From the NCBI RefSeq assembly GCF_001077815.2, contig NZ_CP011310.1:1240001-1304000 (forward strand): a stretch of 64,000 nucleotides of DNA, in the 5' to 3' direction. The notes under the pieces were generated by a model. The model had not been told where the DNA came from, did no database searches, and saw only the letters and a list, made by a program, of their open reading frames with translations. The stretch is from Aurantiacibacter atlanticus. Its GTDB lineage: Bacteria; Pseudomonadota; Alphaproteobacteria; Sphingomonadales; Sphingomonadaceae. Shown here in pieces: positions 27,344-35,855 of the stretch. The position numbers and the translations under genes were made by a program. Each line of letters opens with the position of its first letter. The stretch's first letter is position 1.

Positions 27344-28554
27344 ATTATGGTCAGACAGTCCACGGTGAGGAAGAAATTGCCGCCGTGGTCGAAGTTCTTC
27401 GCACGTCGACGCAGATGGGCCCCAAAGTGCGCGAAATGCAGGAAAAGGTTTCTGCACTATTCGCCAAAAAGCACGGAATCATGGTGAATTCCGGTTCTTC
27501 GGCCAATTATCTCGCGATGGAATTGCTCGAACTGCCCGAAGGTAGCGAAGTCATCACGCCTTCACTCACCTTTGCCACAACAGTGGCACCCATTGTGCGC
27601 AATAAGCTGGTGCCCGCCTTTGTCGACGCAGAAGAAGGCACATACAATATCGATGCTGCCAAGATCGAAGCGATGATCGGCCCGAAGACCAAGGCGATGA
27701 TGATTCCTTCGCTGATCGGCAATCTGCCTGACTGGGACCGTATCCGCCAATTGGCCGATGCGCATAATCTGATGGTGATCGAAGACAGCGCCGATACATT
27801 GGGTGCAACGATAAATGGCACCAGCAGCGGCACACGATCCGAAATCAGCACGACTAGTTTCTATGGCTCGCACGTGATCAATGCGGGCGGCAATGGCGGA
27901 ATGCTGTGCGTCAATGATGATGATCTTGCGCGGCGTGGACTGCTGCTGCGATCATGGGGGCGTACATCCTCGCTTTATGTCGATTCCGAGAGCATTGAAA
28001 AGCGCTTCAACGTCGAAGTGGATGGCATCAGCTATGATGCCAAATTCCTGTTTGACGAGCTGGGTTATAATGTCGAACCTTCAGAAATGGGCGCGGCTTT
28101 CGGGCTGGTGCAGCTCGGCAAGCTGGAGAACAATATATCCGCCCGCGAACACAATTTCGCGCGGCAGTATGAATTCTTCAGACGTTATGAAGACTGGTTC
28201 ATCCTGCCCCGCCAGCTTGAAGGTTCCCGAACGGGCTGGCTTTCCTTCCCTCTCACCATTCGGCCCGACGCGCCTTTCAACCGCCGTGAGATGCAGATCT
28301 GGCTGGAAGAGCGGGACATTCAGACGCGCCCCGTCTTCACCGGGAACATTTTGCGCCAACCGGCGATGAAAGGCATTGAAGTTGCCACATCGTTCGAAGG
28401 GTATGGCATTTCCGATGCGGTGATGCGCGGCGGAATATTGCTCGCCTGCCATCATGGTCTCGACGAAGCGCAAATCGATTACATGCACGAATGCTTTGAT
28501 AGCTTCGCCGCCAGCCAGAGATCCACCCCCGCACAGGAGATTGCCAATGCTTGA
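27334..28554 (+). CDS. RfbH-like CDP-4-keto-6-deoxysugar dehydratase without Fe-S cysteines
   Basis: 406 residues, DegT/StrS fold. The PLP Lys is replaced by His in SFYGSHVINAGGNGG, the hallmark of PMP-dependent 3-dehydratases (E1/RfbH, ColD). However, the four Cys that hold the [2Fe-2S] cluster in E1 (region DWGRDCxC onward) are missing: the sequence here is SWGRTSSLYVDSESIEKRF. No E3-type reductase gene is nearby. It therefore probably dehydrates CDP-4-keto-6-deoxyglucose by a ColD-like or other cluster-free route. It overlaps rfbG at its start and the methyltransferase at its end (8 bases). The exact product is inference. Confidence 0.85.
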   Translation: MRVNYGQTVHGEEEIAAVVEVLRTSTQMGPKVREMQEKVSALFAKKHGIMVNSGSSANYLAMELLELPEGSEVITPSLTFATTVAPIVRNKLVPAFVDAEEGTYNIDAAKIEAMIGPKTKAMMIPSLIGNLPDWDRIRQLADAHNLMVIEDSADTLGATINGTSSGTRSEISTTSFYGSHVINAGGNGGMLCVNDDDLARRGLLLRSWGRTSSLYVDSESIEKRFNVEVDGISYDAKFLFDELGYNVEPSEMGAAFGLVQLGKLENNISAREHNFARQYEFFRRYEDWFILPRQLEGSRTGWLSFPLTIRPDAPFNRREMQIWLEERDIQTRPVFTGNILRQPAMKGIEVATSFEGYGISDAVMRGGILLACHHGLDEAQIDYMHECFDSFAASQRSTPAQEIANA

Positions 28555-29809
28555 TCCCGTTTCCGCCAACCGGACGAAGGGTGCCACGCTCGAAACCTGC
28601 CGCGCGTGCAAGGCTGACGATCCCTATCTGTTTCTTGCCTATGGCAAGCACTCACCCGCACAGATGCTGATCCGGCAGGATGATCTGGACAAGGAGCAGC
28701 CATCCTTCCCACTCAATGCGCAGGTCTGTCTTGAATGTGGCTTGATTGAAGTGGCCGATCAGATCCCGGAAAATTTCTTTCGCCACTATCTCTACGTTCC
28801 TTCGGGTGCGGCAACCATGCACAGCCATTTCGATGAGTTTTCATCGGTGTTGGCAGAACGTGCCGGCGAGGATGGGTTGATCGTCGATATCGGTAGCAAT
28901 GACGGGTTGTTGCTGGCCGCCTGCAACTCGCGCGGCTGCACGACGTTGGGGATCGATCCGGCTGCCAATATCGCTGAACTCGCGGCCGAAAAGGGCGTGC
29001 GCACTCATATCGATTATTTCCACCCCGCCTCGGCAACCCAAGTGCGCGATACCTATGGCCCGGCCAGGGTTATTTCGACCACCAATACATTCAACCATAT
29101 TGGCGACCTGCACACTTTCATGGAGGCGACCTGCATCCTTTTGGCAGAAGACGGCACGTTCGTGATCGAGGTCCCCCGCGCCAAGGAAATGGTCGAGCGT
29201 GCCGAATTCGACAATATGTATCATGAGCATGTCTCAGAATTCAGCCTGTTATCGATCATGAAACTGGGCGCTTTTTGCGGGCTTGAAGTGACCGATGCGA
29301 AACGGCTGCCCGGCATTCACGGCGGATCGATGCGGATATTCCTGACCCGCAAATCTGCACACGTTCCGGCAGAGCCCATCGTTGCAGACATGCTGGCCGA
29401 AGAGACGGCATGTGGCATGCTCGACAAGGCTACGTATGATCAGGGCGTTATGGCGTTCGATGAAACGGGCGAGATCCTTCGGTCCATGCTTGATGAGCTG
29501 AAAGCCGGCGGCAAGAAAATCGCAGGGTATGGTGCTTCTGCAAGGGGCAACACGCTGATCACCTATTTCGGGATCGACAACAAATATCTCGATTTCCTTG
29601 TCGACAAGAATCCTCTCAAACACGGGCTGTATTCCCCGAACACGCGGATAGCTGTTCGTCCGGTGGAAGCTATCGAGGAAGAGCAGCCCGATATATTGTT
29701 CATGCTGGCATGGAATTTCTTCGACGAGATTTACGAACAGCAGGCCGAATTCCGCGCGCGGGGCGGAAAATTCCTCGTCCCGCTGCCTACGCCGCGACTT
29801 GTGGGATAA
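28547..29809 (+). CDS. Zinc-binding nucleotide-sugar C-methyltransferase (TylC3-like)
   Basis: 420 residues from the ATG at 28547 with AGGAG seven bases upstream. The N-terminal zinc motif (Methyltransf_13) has two Cys pairs, CRAC and CLEC. The SAM-binding core shows LIVDIGSNDGLLLAA and LGIDPA. The C-terminal Methyltransf_14 domain shows AGYGASARGNTLITYFGID. This three-part layout is that of sugar C-methyltransferases such as TylC3 and NovU, which methylate the carbon next to a ketone of a nucleotide sugar. Inside the CDP-sugar operon it points to a branched C-methyl deoxysugar, most simply at C-3 of the 4-keto intermediate. Confidence 0.9.
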   Translation: MLDPVSANRTKGATLETCRACKADDPYLFLAYGKHSPAQMLIRQDDLDKEQPSFPLNAQVCLECGLIEVADQIPENFFRHYLYVPSGAATMHSHFDEFSSVLAERAGEDGLIVDIGSNDGLLLAACNSRGCTTLGIDPAANIAELAAEKGVRTHIDYFHPASATQVRDTYGPARVISTTNTFNHIGDLHTFMEATCILLAEDGTFVIEVPRAKEMVERAEFDNMYHEHVSEFSLLSIMKLGAFCGLEVTDAKRLPGIHGGSMRIFLTRKSAHVPAEPIVADMLAEETACGMLDKATYDQGVMAFDETGEILRSMLDELKAGGKKIAGYGASARGNTLITYFGIDNKYLDFLVDKNPLKHGLYSPNTRIAVRPVEAIEEEQPDILFMLAWNFFDEIYEQQAEFRARGGKFLVPLPTPRLVG

Positions 29810-29828
29810 GGTTGAAAGCGGTGGCTTC

Positions 29829-30803
29829 ATGACCGGCTCTGCCTGCCTTGTCACTGGCGCCGCCGGTTTCATCGGATCGCATCTTGTGCGTGCGCTGGTT
29901 GCACGTGGTGATATGGTGCATGCAGTGGTGCGTTCAGGCTCCTCGCTTGACCGGCTTGAAGATATTTCGGACCAGATCGTGCTGCATCGGTTCGACCTTG
30001 CTGATGGAGATGCGCTGGCCGCATGCCTGCAGCAAGCTGTGCCGCAAAAAGTGTTCCATCTTGCCGCATCGACACGCGATGCGGGCGCGCCGGATCCCGC
30101 CTCATTGGCCGCAGGCGTGGCAGATTATCTCGATCCGCTATTCACCCTTTTGAGCCAGCTTTCGAACGCGCTCAGCCCGCCTTTGGTCATGGTGCGCACA
30201 GGAACAATTGCCGAATATGGGCTTGCCCCAACGCCCTATCGGGAAGATCTCCGGGAATGCCCTCAGACGCCATATGGCGCACGCATGCTGGCAGGCACAC
30301 ATCATATTGAAATGCTTGCCAAAACGCTTGGATTTCCTGTGATCACAGCGCGCCTTGCGCTGACCTATGGGAAGGGGCAGTCGCCAAGTTTCCTCTTGCC
30401 TGCGCTGATTGACGCATGCGCAAATGGAAAGCCTATTACCATCAATCGGCCGGATGACCGACGCGATCTGATCCATGTCGACGATGTTATTGAGGCTCTT
30501 ATTCTCCTTTCTGATCAACGCCCTGATGGATGTGAGACCGTGAATGTCGCTACAGGCAGAGCGCTCTCCATGCGCCATCTTGCCAGCCTCGTTGTAGGGG
30601 CAATGAAGAGCGACCCGGCGCTTGTTTCATTTGGCGAGCAACAGCTGGGCGGTCAGCAATCGATCCTGTGTGCCGACACGACAAAGGCCCAGCGCGAACT
30701 GGGATGGCAGGCCCGCATTGCGCTCGAAGATGGTCTGCGAAAGCTTGTAAGAAAAGAGAGCCACGATGCTGAGACAGAGGGACTTCGCCATGCAGCAGTC
30801 TGA
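29829..30803 (+). CDS. Extended SDR (nucleotide-sugar epimerase/reductase) with altered active site
   Basis: 324 residues from the ATG at 29829 (GGTGG five bases upstream). The NAD(P) motif is LVTGAAGFIGSHLVRALV and the second half looks like a normal sugar epimerase/reductase (DLIHVDDVIEALILL, ELGWQARIALEDGL). The catalytic Tyr is in TPYGARML, but the YxxxK Lys is Met. It could still be a reductase for the 4-keto sugar with another general base, or an epimerase-like protein with changed chemistry. It follows the methyltransferase by 19 bases and overlaps the GT2 start by 14 bases. Confidence 0.85.
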   Translation: MTGSACLVTGAAGFIGSHLVRALVARGDMVHAVVRSGSSLDRLEDISDQIVLHRFDLADGDALAACLQQAVPQKVFHLAASTRDAGAPDPASLAAGVADYLDPLFTLLSQLSNALSPPLVMVRTGTIAEYGLAPTPYREDLRECPQTPYGARMLAGTHHIEMLAKTLGFPVITARLALTYGKGQSPSFLLPALIDACANGKPITINRPDDRRDLIHVDDVIEALILLSDQRPDGCETVNVATGRALSMRHLASLVVGAMKSDPALVSFGEQQLGGQQSILCADTTKAQRELGWQARIALEDGLRKLVRKESHDAETEGLRHAAV

Positions 30804-31779
30804 GAAAACGCTGGTGTCGGTTCTCGTTCCCGCCTTCAATGAAGAGGCAACTATTGAACGTGCCTACGACACTATCGTAAAGGCATTCGAGGGGCTGGAA
30901 GATTATGATTACGAGATCATTTTCTCGGACAATCACTCTTCCGATCGCACCTTCGGCCTGCTCGAAAAGCTTGCCCGAAAGGACCCGAGGCTCAAAGCCA
31001 TTCGCTTGTCGCGCAATTATGGATACCAGCGCTCGCTATTGCGGCTCTACAAGGCGGCGAGCGGTGATTGCGCGGTGCAGCTGGATTGCGATCTTCAGGA
31101 TCCGCCCGAACTCATACCCGAAATGCTGGCTCGATGGCGTGAAGGCCATCAAGTTGTCTATGGCATTCGCCGCAGTCTTCAGGACGGCTTTTTCACCGCC
31201 ATGGCGCGGCGCGTTTTCTACCGCTTCGTGCGTGCCATCAGCCATGATGATTTGCCGCTGAATGCAGGCGAATTCCGGTTGGTAGACAAGGTCATCCTAA
31301 CAGAACTACAACAGGTCAACGACACCACGCCCTACCTGCGCGGACTGATCAGCGCGATGGGCTTTTCGCAAGTGGGCATCGAGTATGACAGGGCCGACCG
31401 CATTGCTGGTGAAAGCAAGTTTCCGCTCAAGTCGATGATAATGCTGGCGGTTGACGGTGTACTCAACCACTCGCTCCTGCCCCTGCGACTGGCCTCTATT
31501 GCGGGGCTTGTCATCGGCCTGCTCAGCTTCCTGCTGACATTCGGCTATCTGCTCGGCAGCCTTGTTCTGGGGCAGGAATGGCCGGCCGGCTTCGCGACAA
31601 CTACCATCCTGTTGCTGATGTCCATTTCAATCAATGCAATCTTCATGGGCATTATCGGTGAATATCTTGGCCGCATATTCCTGCAATCCAAGAGTTCATC
31701 GCAGCCGATTGTTCAGACAAGCCTGAACTTCACTGAGCGTAAGATCAATCCGGCCGGCGAAATACAGCAAGACGCGTGA
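30790..31779 (+). CDS. GT2 polyprenyl-phosphate sugar synthase (GtrB/ArnC/DPM-like)
   Basis: 329 residues from the ATG at 30790 (AGAGGGA seven bases upstream); ATG 30766 is an alternative. GT-A domain: SVLVPAFNEEATIERAY, IIFSDNHSSDRT, and the metal-binding DCDLQDPPE, as in GtrB and dolichol-phosphate mannose synthases. Two C-terminal membrane helices (about 225-245 and 265-285) are followed by a short tail. It is the last gene of the CDP-sugar operon, so its donor may be the CDP-sugar made there, joined to undecaprenyl phosphate. The convergent GtrA-like gene overlaps its 3' end by 35 bases. Confidence 0.87.
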   Translation: MQQSEKTLVSVLVPAFNEEATIERAYDTIVKAFEGLEDYDYEIIFSDNHSSDRTFGLLEKLARKDPRLKAIRLSRNYGYQRSLLRLYKAASGDCAVQLDCDLQDPPELIPEMLARWREGHQVVYGIRRSLQDGFFTAMARRVFYRFVRAISHDDLPLNAGEFRLVDKVILTELQQVNDTTPYLRGLISAMGFSQVGIEYDRADRIAGESKFPLKSMIMLAVDGVLNHSLLPLRLASIAGLVIGLLSFLLTFGYLLGSLVLGQEWPAGFATTTILLLMSISINAIFMGIIGEYLGRIFLQSKSSSQPIVQTSLNFTERKINPAGEIQQDA

Positions 31780-32131
31780 TGACGTAAAACACCGCAGCGT
31801 AAGTCGCTATGGCCAGTCCCTGCACAATCGGGCTTTCTGAATAGCCTGCCATGCGCCCTGCTGTGATGACGGCAAGATTGACGCCGTAACTTATTAAGAA
31901 TGCCATCAGGTAGCGGGCTATTTCTCCCAGGCTTGCGCGGTGCTTCGGGCGGAAAGTCCATAACCGGTGAAGCGCATAGGAAATCGGCAGGCCAAGAGCG
32001 AAGCCGATTGCATTGGCGCGGTAATCGCCTGCGCCAAACCACAGGGCTGCAAGGATGAAGAAATAGCCCAAAGCCGTGTTGAGCAGTCCGACAAGTATGA
32101 ACCGCTGGATCGTGGCCAGTTCAGTATTCAT
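31745..32131 (-). CDS. GtrA-like small membrane protein (sugar-lipid flippase family)
   Basis: 128 residues from the ATG at 32131; an ATG at 32137 is also in frame. Four predicted helices and the family pattern FILVGLLNTALGYFF, ANAIGFALGLPISYALHRLWTF, VFYVITRLAVF. GtrA proteins are thought to flip polyprenyl-phosphate sugars made by GtrB partners. It is encoded convergently to the GT2 and overlaps it by 35 bases. Confidence 0.9.
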   Translation of the reverse strand: MNTELATIQRFILVGLLNTALGYFFILAALWFGAGDYRANAIGFALGLPISYALHRLWTFRPKHRASLGEIARYLMAFLISYGVNLAVITAGRMAGYSESPIVQGLAIATYAAVFYVITRLAVFRRPD

Positions 32132-32582
32132 GCGCATGCCTTCCGCTTCATAGGATTATCTGCTTACCGGGAGCTTGTCCTCTGAGGTTTACAGTAAGGC
32201 GATCGCGGGCAATTTGCACCTGCGCTTACGGCTGAAGAAAAAGGAGTAGGAGGCGGATTTTCATGCGAAGGAGGCGTGTTCCACTCAATGATAATTCAAC
32301 TGAGTTTGGCCCTATGCAGCGCTGTTAAACAGAGTGAACATGCACAGTGCGAACCAGTGATTGCCATCGAACAATTGAAGTTTTTTGTGTAGGTTCAGGG
32401 TTAATATAGTGCGCAGGAATGTCTTGGTATCGCTGCTAGAATGCCCAATCCAAGCCGTAATCTTTTGACATACCGGCTGGATACATTCATCTGATTTCAC
32501 TAGTTACCGTGCTCTCAATGCTGAAAGAAAGGCATTGATTAACCGGTATTTGGTCTAGGGTGTGCAGAGGTATTTGTCGGCT
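32132..32582. other. Intergenic region between GtrA and the small hypothetical gene
   Basis: About 450 bases with no supported gene. It is A/T-richer than the flanks (for example 32385-32415 and 32525-32545). It should contain the leftward gtrA promoter and the rightward promoter of the next gene. TTGACA at 32465-32470 resembles a -35 box but has no convincing -10 at 16-18 bases. No tRNA or strong terminator was seen. Confidence 0.5.
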
Positions 32583-32990
32583 ATGTCACGCAAAGCGCTG
32601 GTTCTGACCTTGTCGACGTTGGTATTTCTTGCAGAGGCGGGCTGTGTGACCGAAAATCTTCCGACGACTTGTAGTGTTACAGGCGCTCGGCACTTGTCTG
32701 CCGACGCCAGTTCCGCAGAGATTTGCCGCAAGTTTGAAGAGCGGCTGGTTGATGCAATGGCCGCTGCGGGCAAGACGGTGGATCCTGCCGCGCTGACCGT
32801 TTCAATCGACTTGCATGAACGCGGATCGGCCGAAGCACTGATTTCCCGACGCGGACAGGACGAGACGACAGAATATCCCAAGGTTTCGGTAGATGTAATG
32901 GACAGACCCTTGGCGCAAGGTGACCTCGACAGGTTGGCCGCAGCGGTAGCCCAGGTGATGCTTCAGGCACAACCTGCGGCCGGAACCTGA
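32583..32990 (+). CDS. Small exported protein of unknown function
   Basis: 135 residues from the ATG at 32583; GTG at 32562 is an alternative. The N-terminus MSRKALVLTLSTLVFLAEAG is a signal-like hydrophobic segment followed by Cys, but Glu at -3 makes the lipobox poor, so lipidation is uncertain. The mature part is acidic with two Cys (TTCSVTG, AEICRKF) and Arg/Asp-rich helices, with no domain I recognise. It lies 41 bases before the metalloprotease gene and may be co-transcribed; an inhibitor or accessory role is possible but unsupported. Confidence 0.6.
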   Translation: MSRKALVLTLSTLVFLAEAGCVTENLPTTCSVTGARHLSADASSAEICRKFEERLVDAMAAAGKTVDPAALTVSIDLHERGSAEALISRRGQDETTEYPKVSVDVMDRPLAQGDLDRLAAAVAQVMLQAQPAAGT

Positions 32991-33031
32991 ATGGCCGGAT
33001 AGCAACAATATTTTGAAGGGTGGATGGGCAG

Positions 33032-35770
33032 ATGACGGTAATGGCAGCGGACTTCCTGCGGGGAAGCTTCAATCGCGAAGAAGGTCTGGTCGAGACGCTG
33101 GGCTTTGATAGCCAGTTCGATACACCGGAGCGAAATTCGTTTCATGCCGGCATTCTCAGCCTTTCTGCCGTTCACGCTGCGGGGCATGGCGGCCATGTTC
33201 ATCAGCCCGGCGGTAATGTAGTCGCTGCGGTAGACAACATACCAGGTGGCACCTCGACCACGGCTACTGTCGCCCCAGGCAGCTTCGCCACCAGCGAGAT
33301 AGACACATCCAGCGACAGTGACTGGTTCCGCATCAATCTGACGGCAGGCGAGACCTATACGTTCACTGTGTTCCTAGCCAGCTTGCCGGACAGCATACTG
33401 ACGCTTCGCGATTCTGCTGGAACAGTCATTGAGACAAATGATGACGCCAATACCGCGGCAGGGCTTTATTATTCCGAAATCACCTTCACCGCGACAAGCA
33501 CCGCAGCCTATTACCTCGACGTGACCGGCTGGGAAAGTTCGACCGGGCAGTATTTCCTTTCCAGTTCCATGCCGCTGAATGACGATGTGGCCGGAGACGC
33601 TTCGACAAGCGCAAGCCTGACGATCGGTGCGGCGGCCACAAGCAGCTCGCTCAACCTTTCCGGCGACCGGGACTGGTATGCGGTCACGCTCGAAGCTGGA
33701 CAGATTTATGAATTTTCCACCAGCGCCACCGGCGGCGCAAATGATGTCGATACCACGCTGACACTGCGCAATTCCTCTGGTGATGTGGTAGCCTATAATG
33801 ACGATAGCTCAGGTACCTACTCACGCATCCGTTATGTCTCTGAAACCAATGAAACGTTCTACATCGACGTGGGCGGCTGGGCGGATTCGCAGCAAGGCAT
33901 TTATCAGCTTGCCGGCATTATCGCTCCGGCGCTGCAGGAATTCACCAATGATGAAATCGCCGACCAGTTGATCAATGGGTACTGGGGCGGTTCTGGCGCA
34001 TCACGGCGTTTCAATGTTGAACCGGGGGATACGCTCGACATCAATGTCACTGCCTTGACTGGAACGGGCCAGTATCTTGCCCGGGAGGCGCTCAATCTTT
34101 GGAGCGATGTGCTCGGCATTTCCTTCAATGAAGTCACGTCTGGCGGGCAAATCATTTTCGATGACGCACAAGATGGTGCCTTTGCCAGTTCCACCACCGT
34201 CAACGGCTTTATCTCGCAGTCCAATGTCAACATCTCGACAGATTGGCTGGTCAGTGCCGGCACGACATTGAATAGCTATTCTTTCCAGACCTATCTGCAC
34301 GAGATTGGCCACGCGCTGGGCCTTGGCCATGCCGGAAACTATAATTCGACAGCAAGTTACAGTCAGGATGCAGTCTATCTAAATGATGCGTGGGCAAGCA
34401 CCATCATGTCGTATTTCGATCAGAACGAAAACACTTTCTTCAACGATCTCGATTTCAGCCGGGTTTTCGCCATTTCCCCGATGAGTGCTGATGTCGTGGC
34501 AATCCAGAATTTATATGGTGTGACAGCCACCACACGAACGGGTGGTAACACCTATGGCGCGGGAAATAACACCGGGCGCGATATCTACGGGATCGGCCCC
34601 AGTTCGATGAGCAGCATGGGGACCTTGCTGGCCTTCACCATTGTCGATCACGGCGGTAACGATACGCTTGATTATTCGCCTTTTTCCGCCGCGCAATACA
34701 TCAATCTGAATGCCGAGACATTTTCCAATGTCGGCGGCAGCATCGGCAATATGAGCATCGCCCGTGGCACGGTGATCGAAAATGCCATTGGCGGCTTTGG
34801 CAATGATCAATTGGTCGGCAATGATGTCGTCAACTTTCTCACCGGCGGATCGGGCTTTGATGTGATCGATGGCGGCAGCAATATCGACACCGCGATTTTC
34901 AGCGGCAACAGTTCCTCCTACGCGGTCACGCAGACTTCGGCCGGGGTATTTCAGGTGAGCGGCCCCGACGGCACGGATACTCTGACAGCAATCGAATATC
35001 TGCAATTCGATGACGAGACCATTCGCCTGCTTCCGGGTAGCGGCGTATCGGTGAATTTCGATACTGCTGATCCTGCGGTCTATCAGATGGCCATGAACAA
35101 TATCCGCGATTTTGACGGCAATGCGCTGGGCGGTAACGGTGCTTGGCTGCGCATTGGCGAGGTCGATGTGAACGGCGATGGCGATATTGACCAGATCCTA
35201 GTCAATAATGCTCTCGGACGTTTTGCCACTGTCGGCACGGCAGATGACGGGCTGGTCTATTTCGACGATTATGGATGGGCCGGCGAAACGCGCGTTGCGG
35301 GTACCTATATCGATCCGCTGGTGGCATCGGGCGAGGTTGTGGCAGGCAGTCCTCATGACAGCCAGATCCGCTTTCAGAATGATCTCGAGATCGAGAATAT
35401 CATCCGCGTGCTGGACGCGGATGATTACGATGGTGACGATTTGCAGGAAATATATTTCGCACTGACGGACGGCTCTGCCTATCTGCATGCCTATATGCAT
35501 GCGGACGGCAACATCCAATATGCCAATTACCAATCAGAGCAGCAGGTGATCGATTACCTGACTGCAAACGGTTATGACGCAAGCACCTATGCTGATTGGT
35601 TCCCTGCGGATCAGAATGTGCAGATGCAGCCGGACGATTTTGCGCTTGCACAGCAATCAGCCAAGCCCGCCGCCTTTGACCTCGATGCCCTGGGCCTTCT
35701 ACCGGCTGCCTTTGATGATGGTGTGATGACCGCCAGCTTGCACGATCAGATGGTCGAAACCTTCGCCTGA
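33032..35770 (+). CDS. Secreted M10 (serralysin-like) metalloprotease with PPC and RTX repeats
   Basis: 912 residues from the ATG at 33032. There is no signal peptide, as expected for type I secretion. Two pre-peptidase C-terminal (PPC) domains are at about 65-285 (DSDWFRINLTAGETYTF; DRDWYAVTLEAGQIYEF). The zinc site HEIGHALGLGH starts at about 423 and the Met-turn is TIMSYFDQ. RTX-type Ca repeats follow (GGFGNDQLVG, GGSGFDVIDGG, about 585-625). A long acidic C-terminal part has Asp-rich VNGDGDID and DADDYDGDD segments. Placing the PPC domains before the protease core is unusual against classic serralysins. No type I export genes are in the window. Confidence 0.9.
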   Translation: MTVMAADFLRGSFNREEGLVETLGFDSQFDTPERNSFHAGILSLSAVHAAGHGGHVHQPGGNVVAAVDNIPGGTSTTATVAPGSFATSEIDTSSDSDWFRINLTAGETYTFTVFLASLPDSILTLRDSAGTVIETNDDANTAAGLYYSEITFTATSTAAYYLDVTGWESSTGQYFLSSSMPLNDDVAGDASTSASLTIGAAATSSSLNLSGDRDWYAVTLEAGQIYEFSTSATGGANDVDTTLTLRNSSGDVVAYNDDSSGTYSRIRYVSETNETFYIDVGGWADSQQGIYQLAGIIAPALQEFTNDEIADQLINGYWGGSGASRRFNVEPGDTLDINVTALTGTGQYLAREALNLWSDVLGISFNEVTSGGQIIFDDAQDGAFASSTTVNGFISQSNVNISTDWLVSAGTTLNSYSFQTYLHEIGHALGLGHAGNYNSTASYSQDAVYLNDAWASTIMSYFDQNENTFFNDLDFSRVFAISPMSADVVAIQNLYGVTATTRTGGNTYGAGNNTGRDIYGIGPSSMSSMGTLLAFTIVDHGGNDTLDYSPFSAAQYINLNAETFSNVGGSIGNMSIARGTVIENAIGGFGNDQLVGNDVVNFLTGGSGFDVIDGGSNIDTAIFSGNSSSYAVTQTSAGVFQVSGPDGTDTLTAIEYLQFDDETIRLLPGSGVSVNFDTADPAVYQMAMNNIRDFDGNALGGNGAWLRIGEVDVNGDGDIDQILVNNALGRFATVGTADDGLVYFDDYGWAGETRVAGTYIDPLVASGEVVAGSPHDSQIRFQNDLEIENIIRVLDADDYDGDDLQEIYFALTDGSAYLHAYMHADGNIQYANYQSEQQVIDYLTANGYDASTYADWFPADQNVQMQPDDFALAQQSAKPAAFDLDALGLLPAAFDDGVMTASLHDQMVETFA

Positions 35771-35855
35771 CCTTTGCCGCTGGCGTGTTTCGCTTACCGA
35801 TCTAAATCAACTGACGAGACTTGGCTTCGCTGCCTGGATGCGCCGTGCCTGCTTG

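Noticed and set aside
32465..32490. TTGACA as a sigma-70 promoter before the small exported protein
   Set aside because: No acceptable -10 box at 16-18 bases, so not listed as a promoter.
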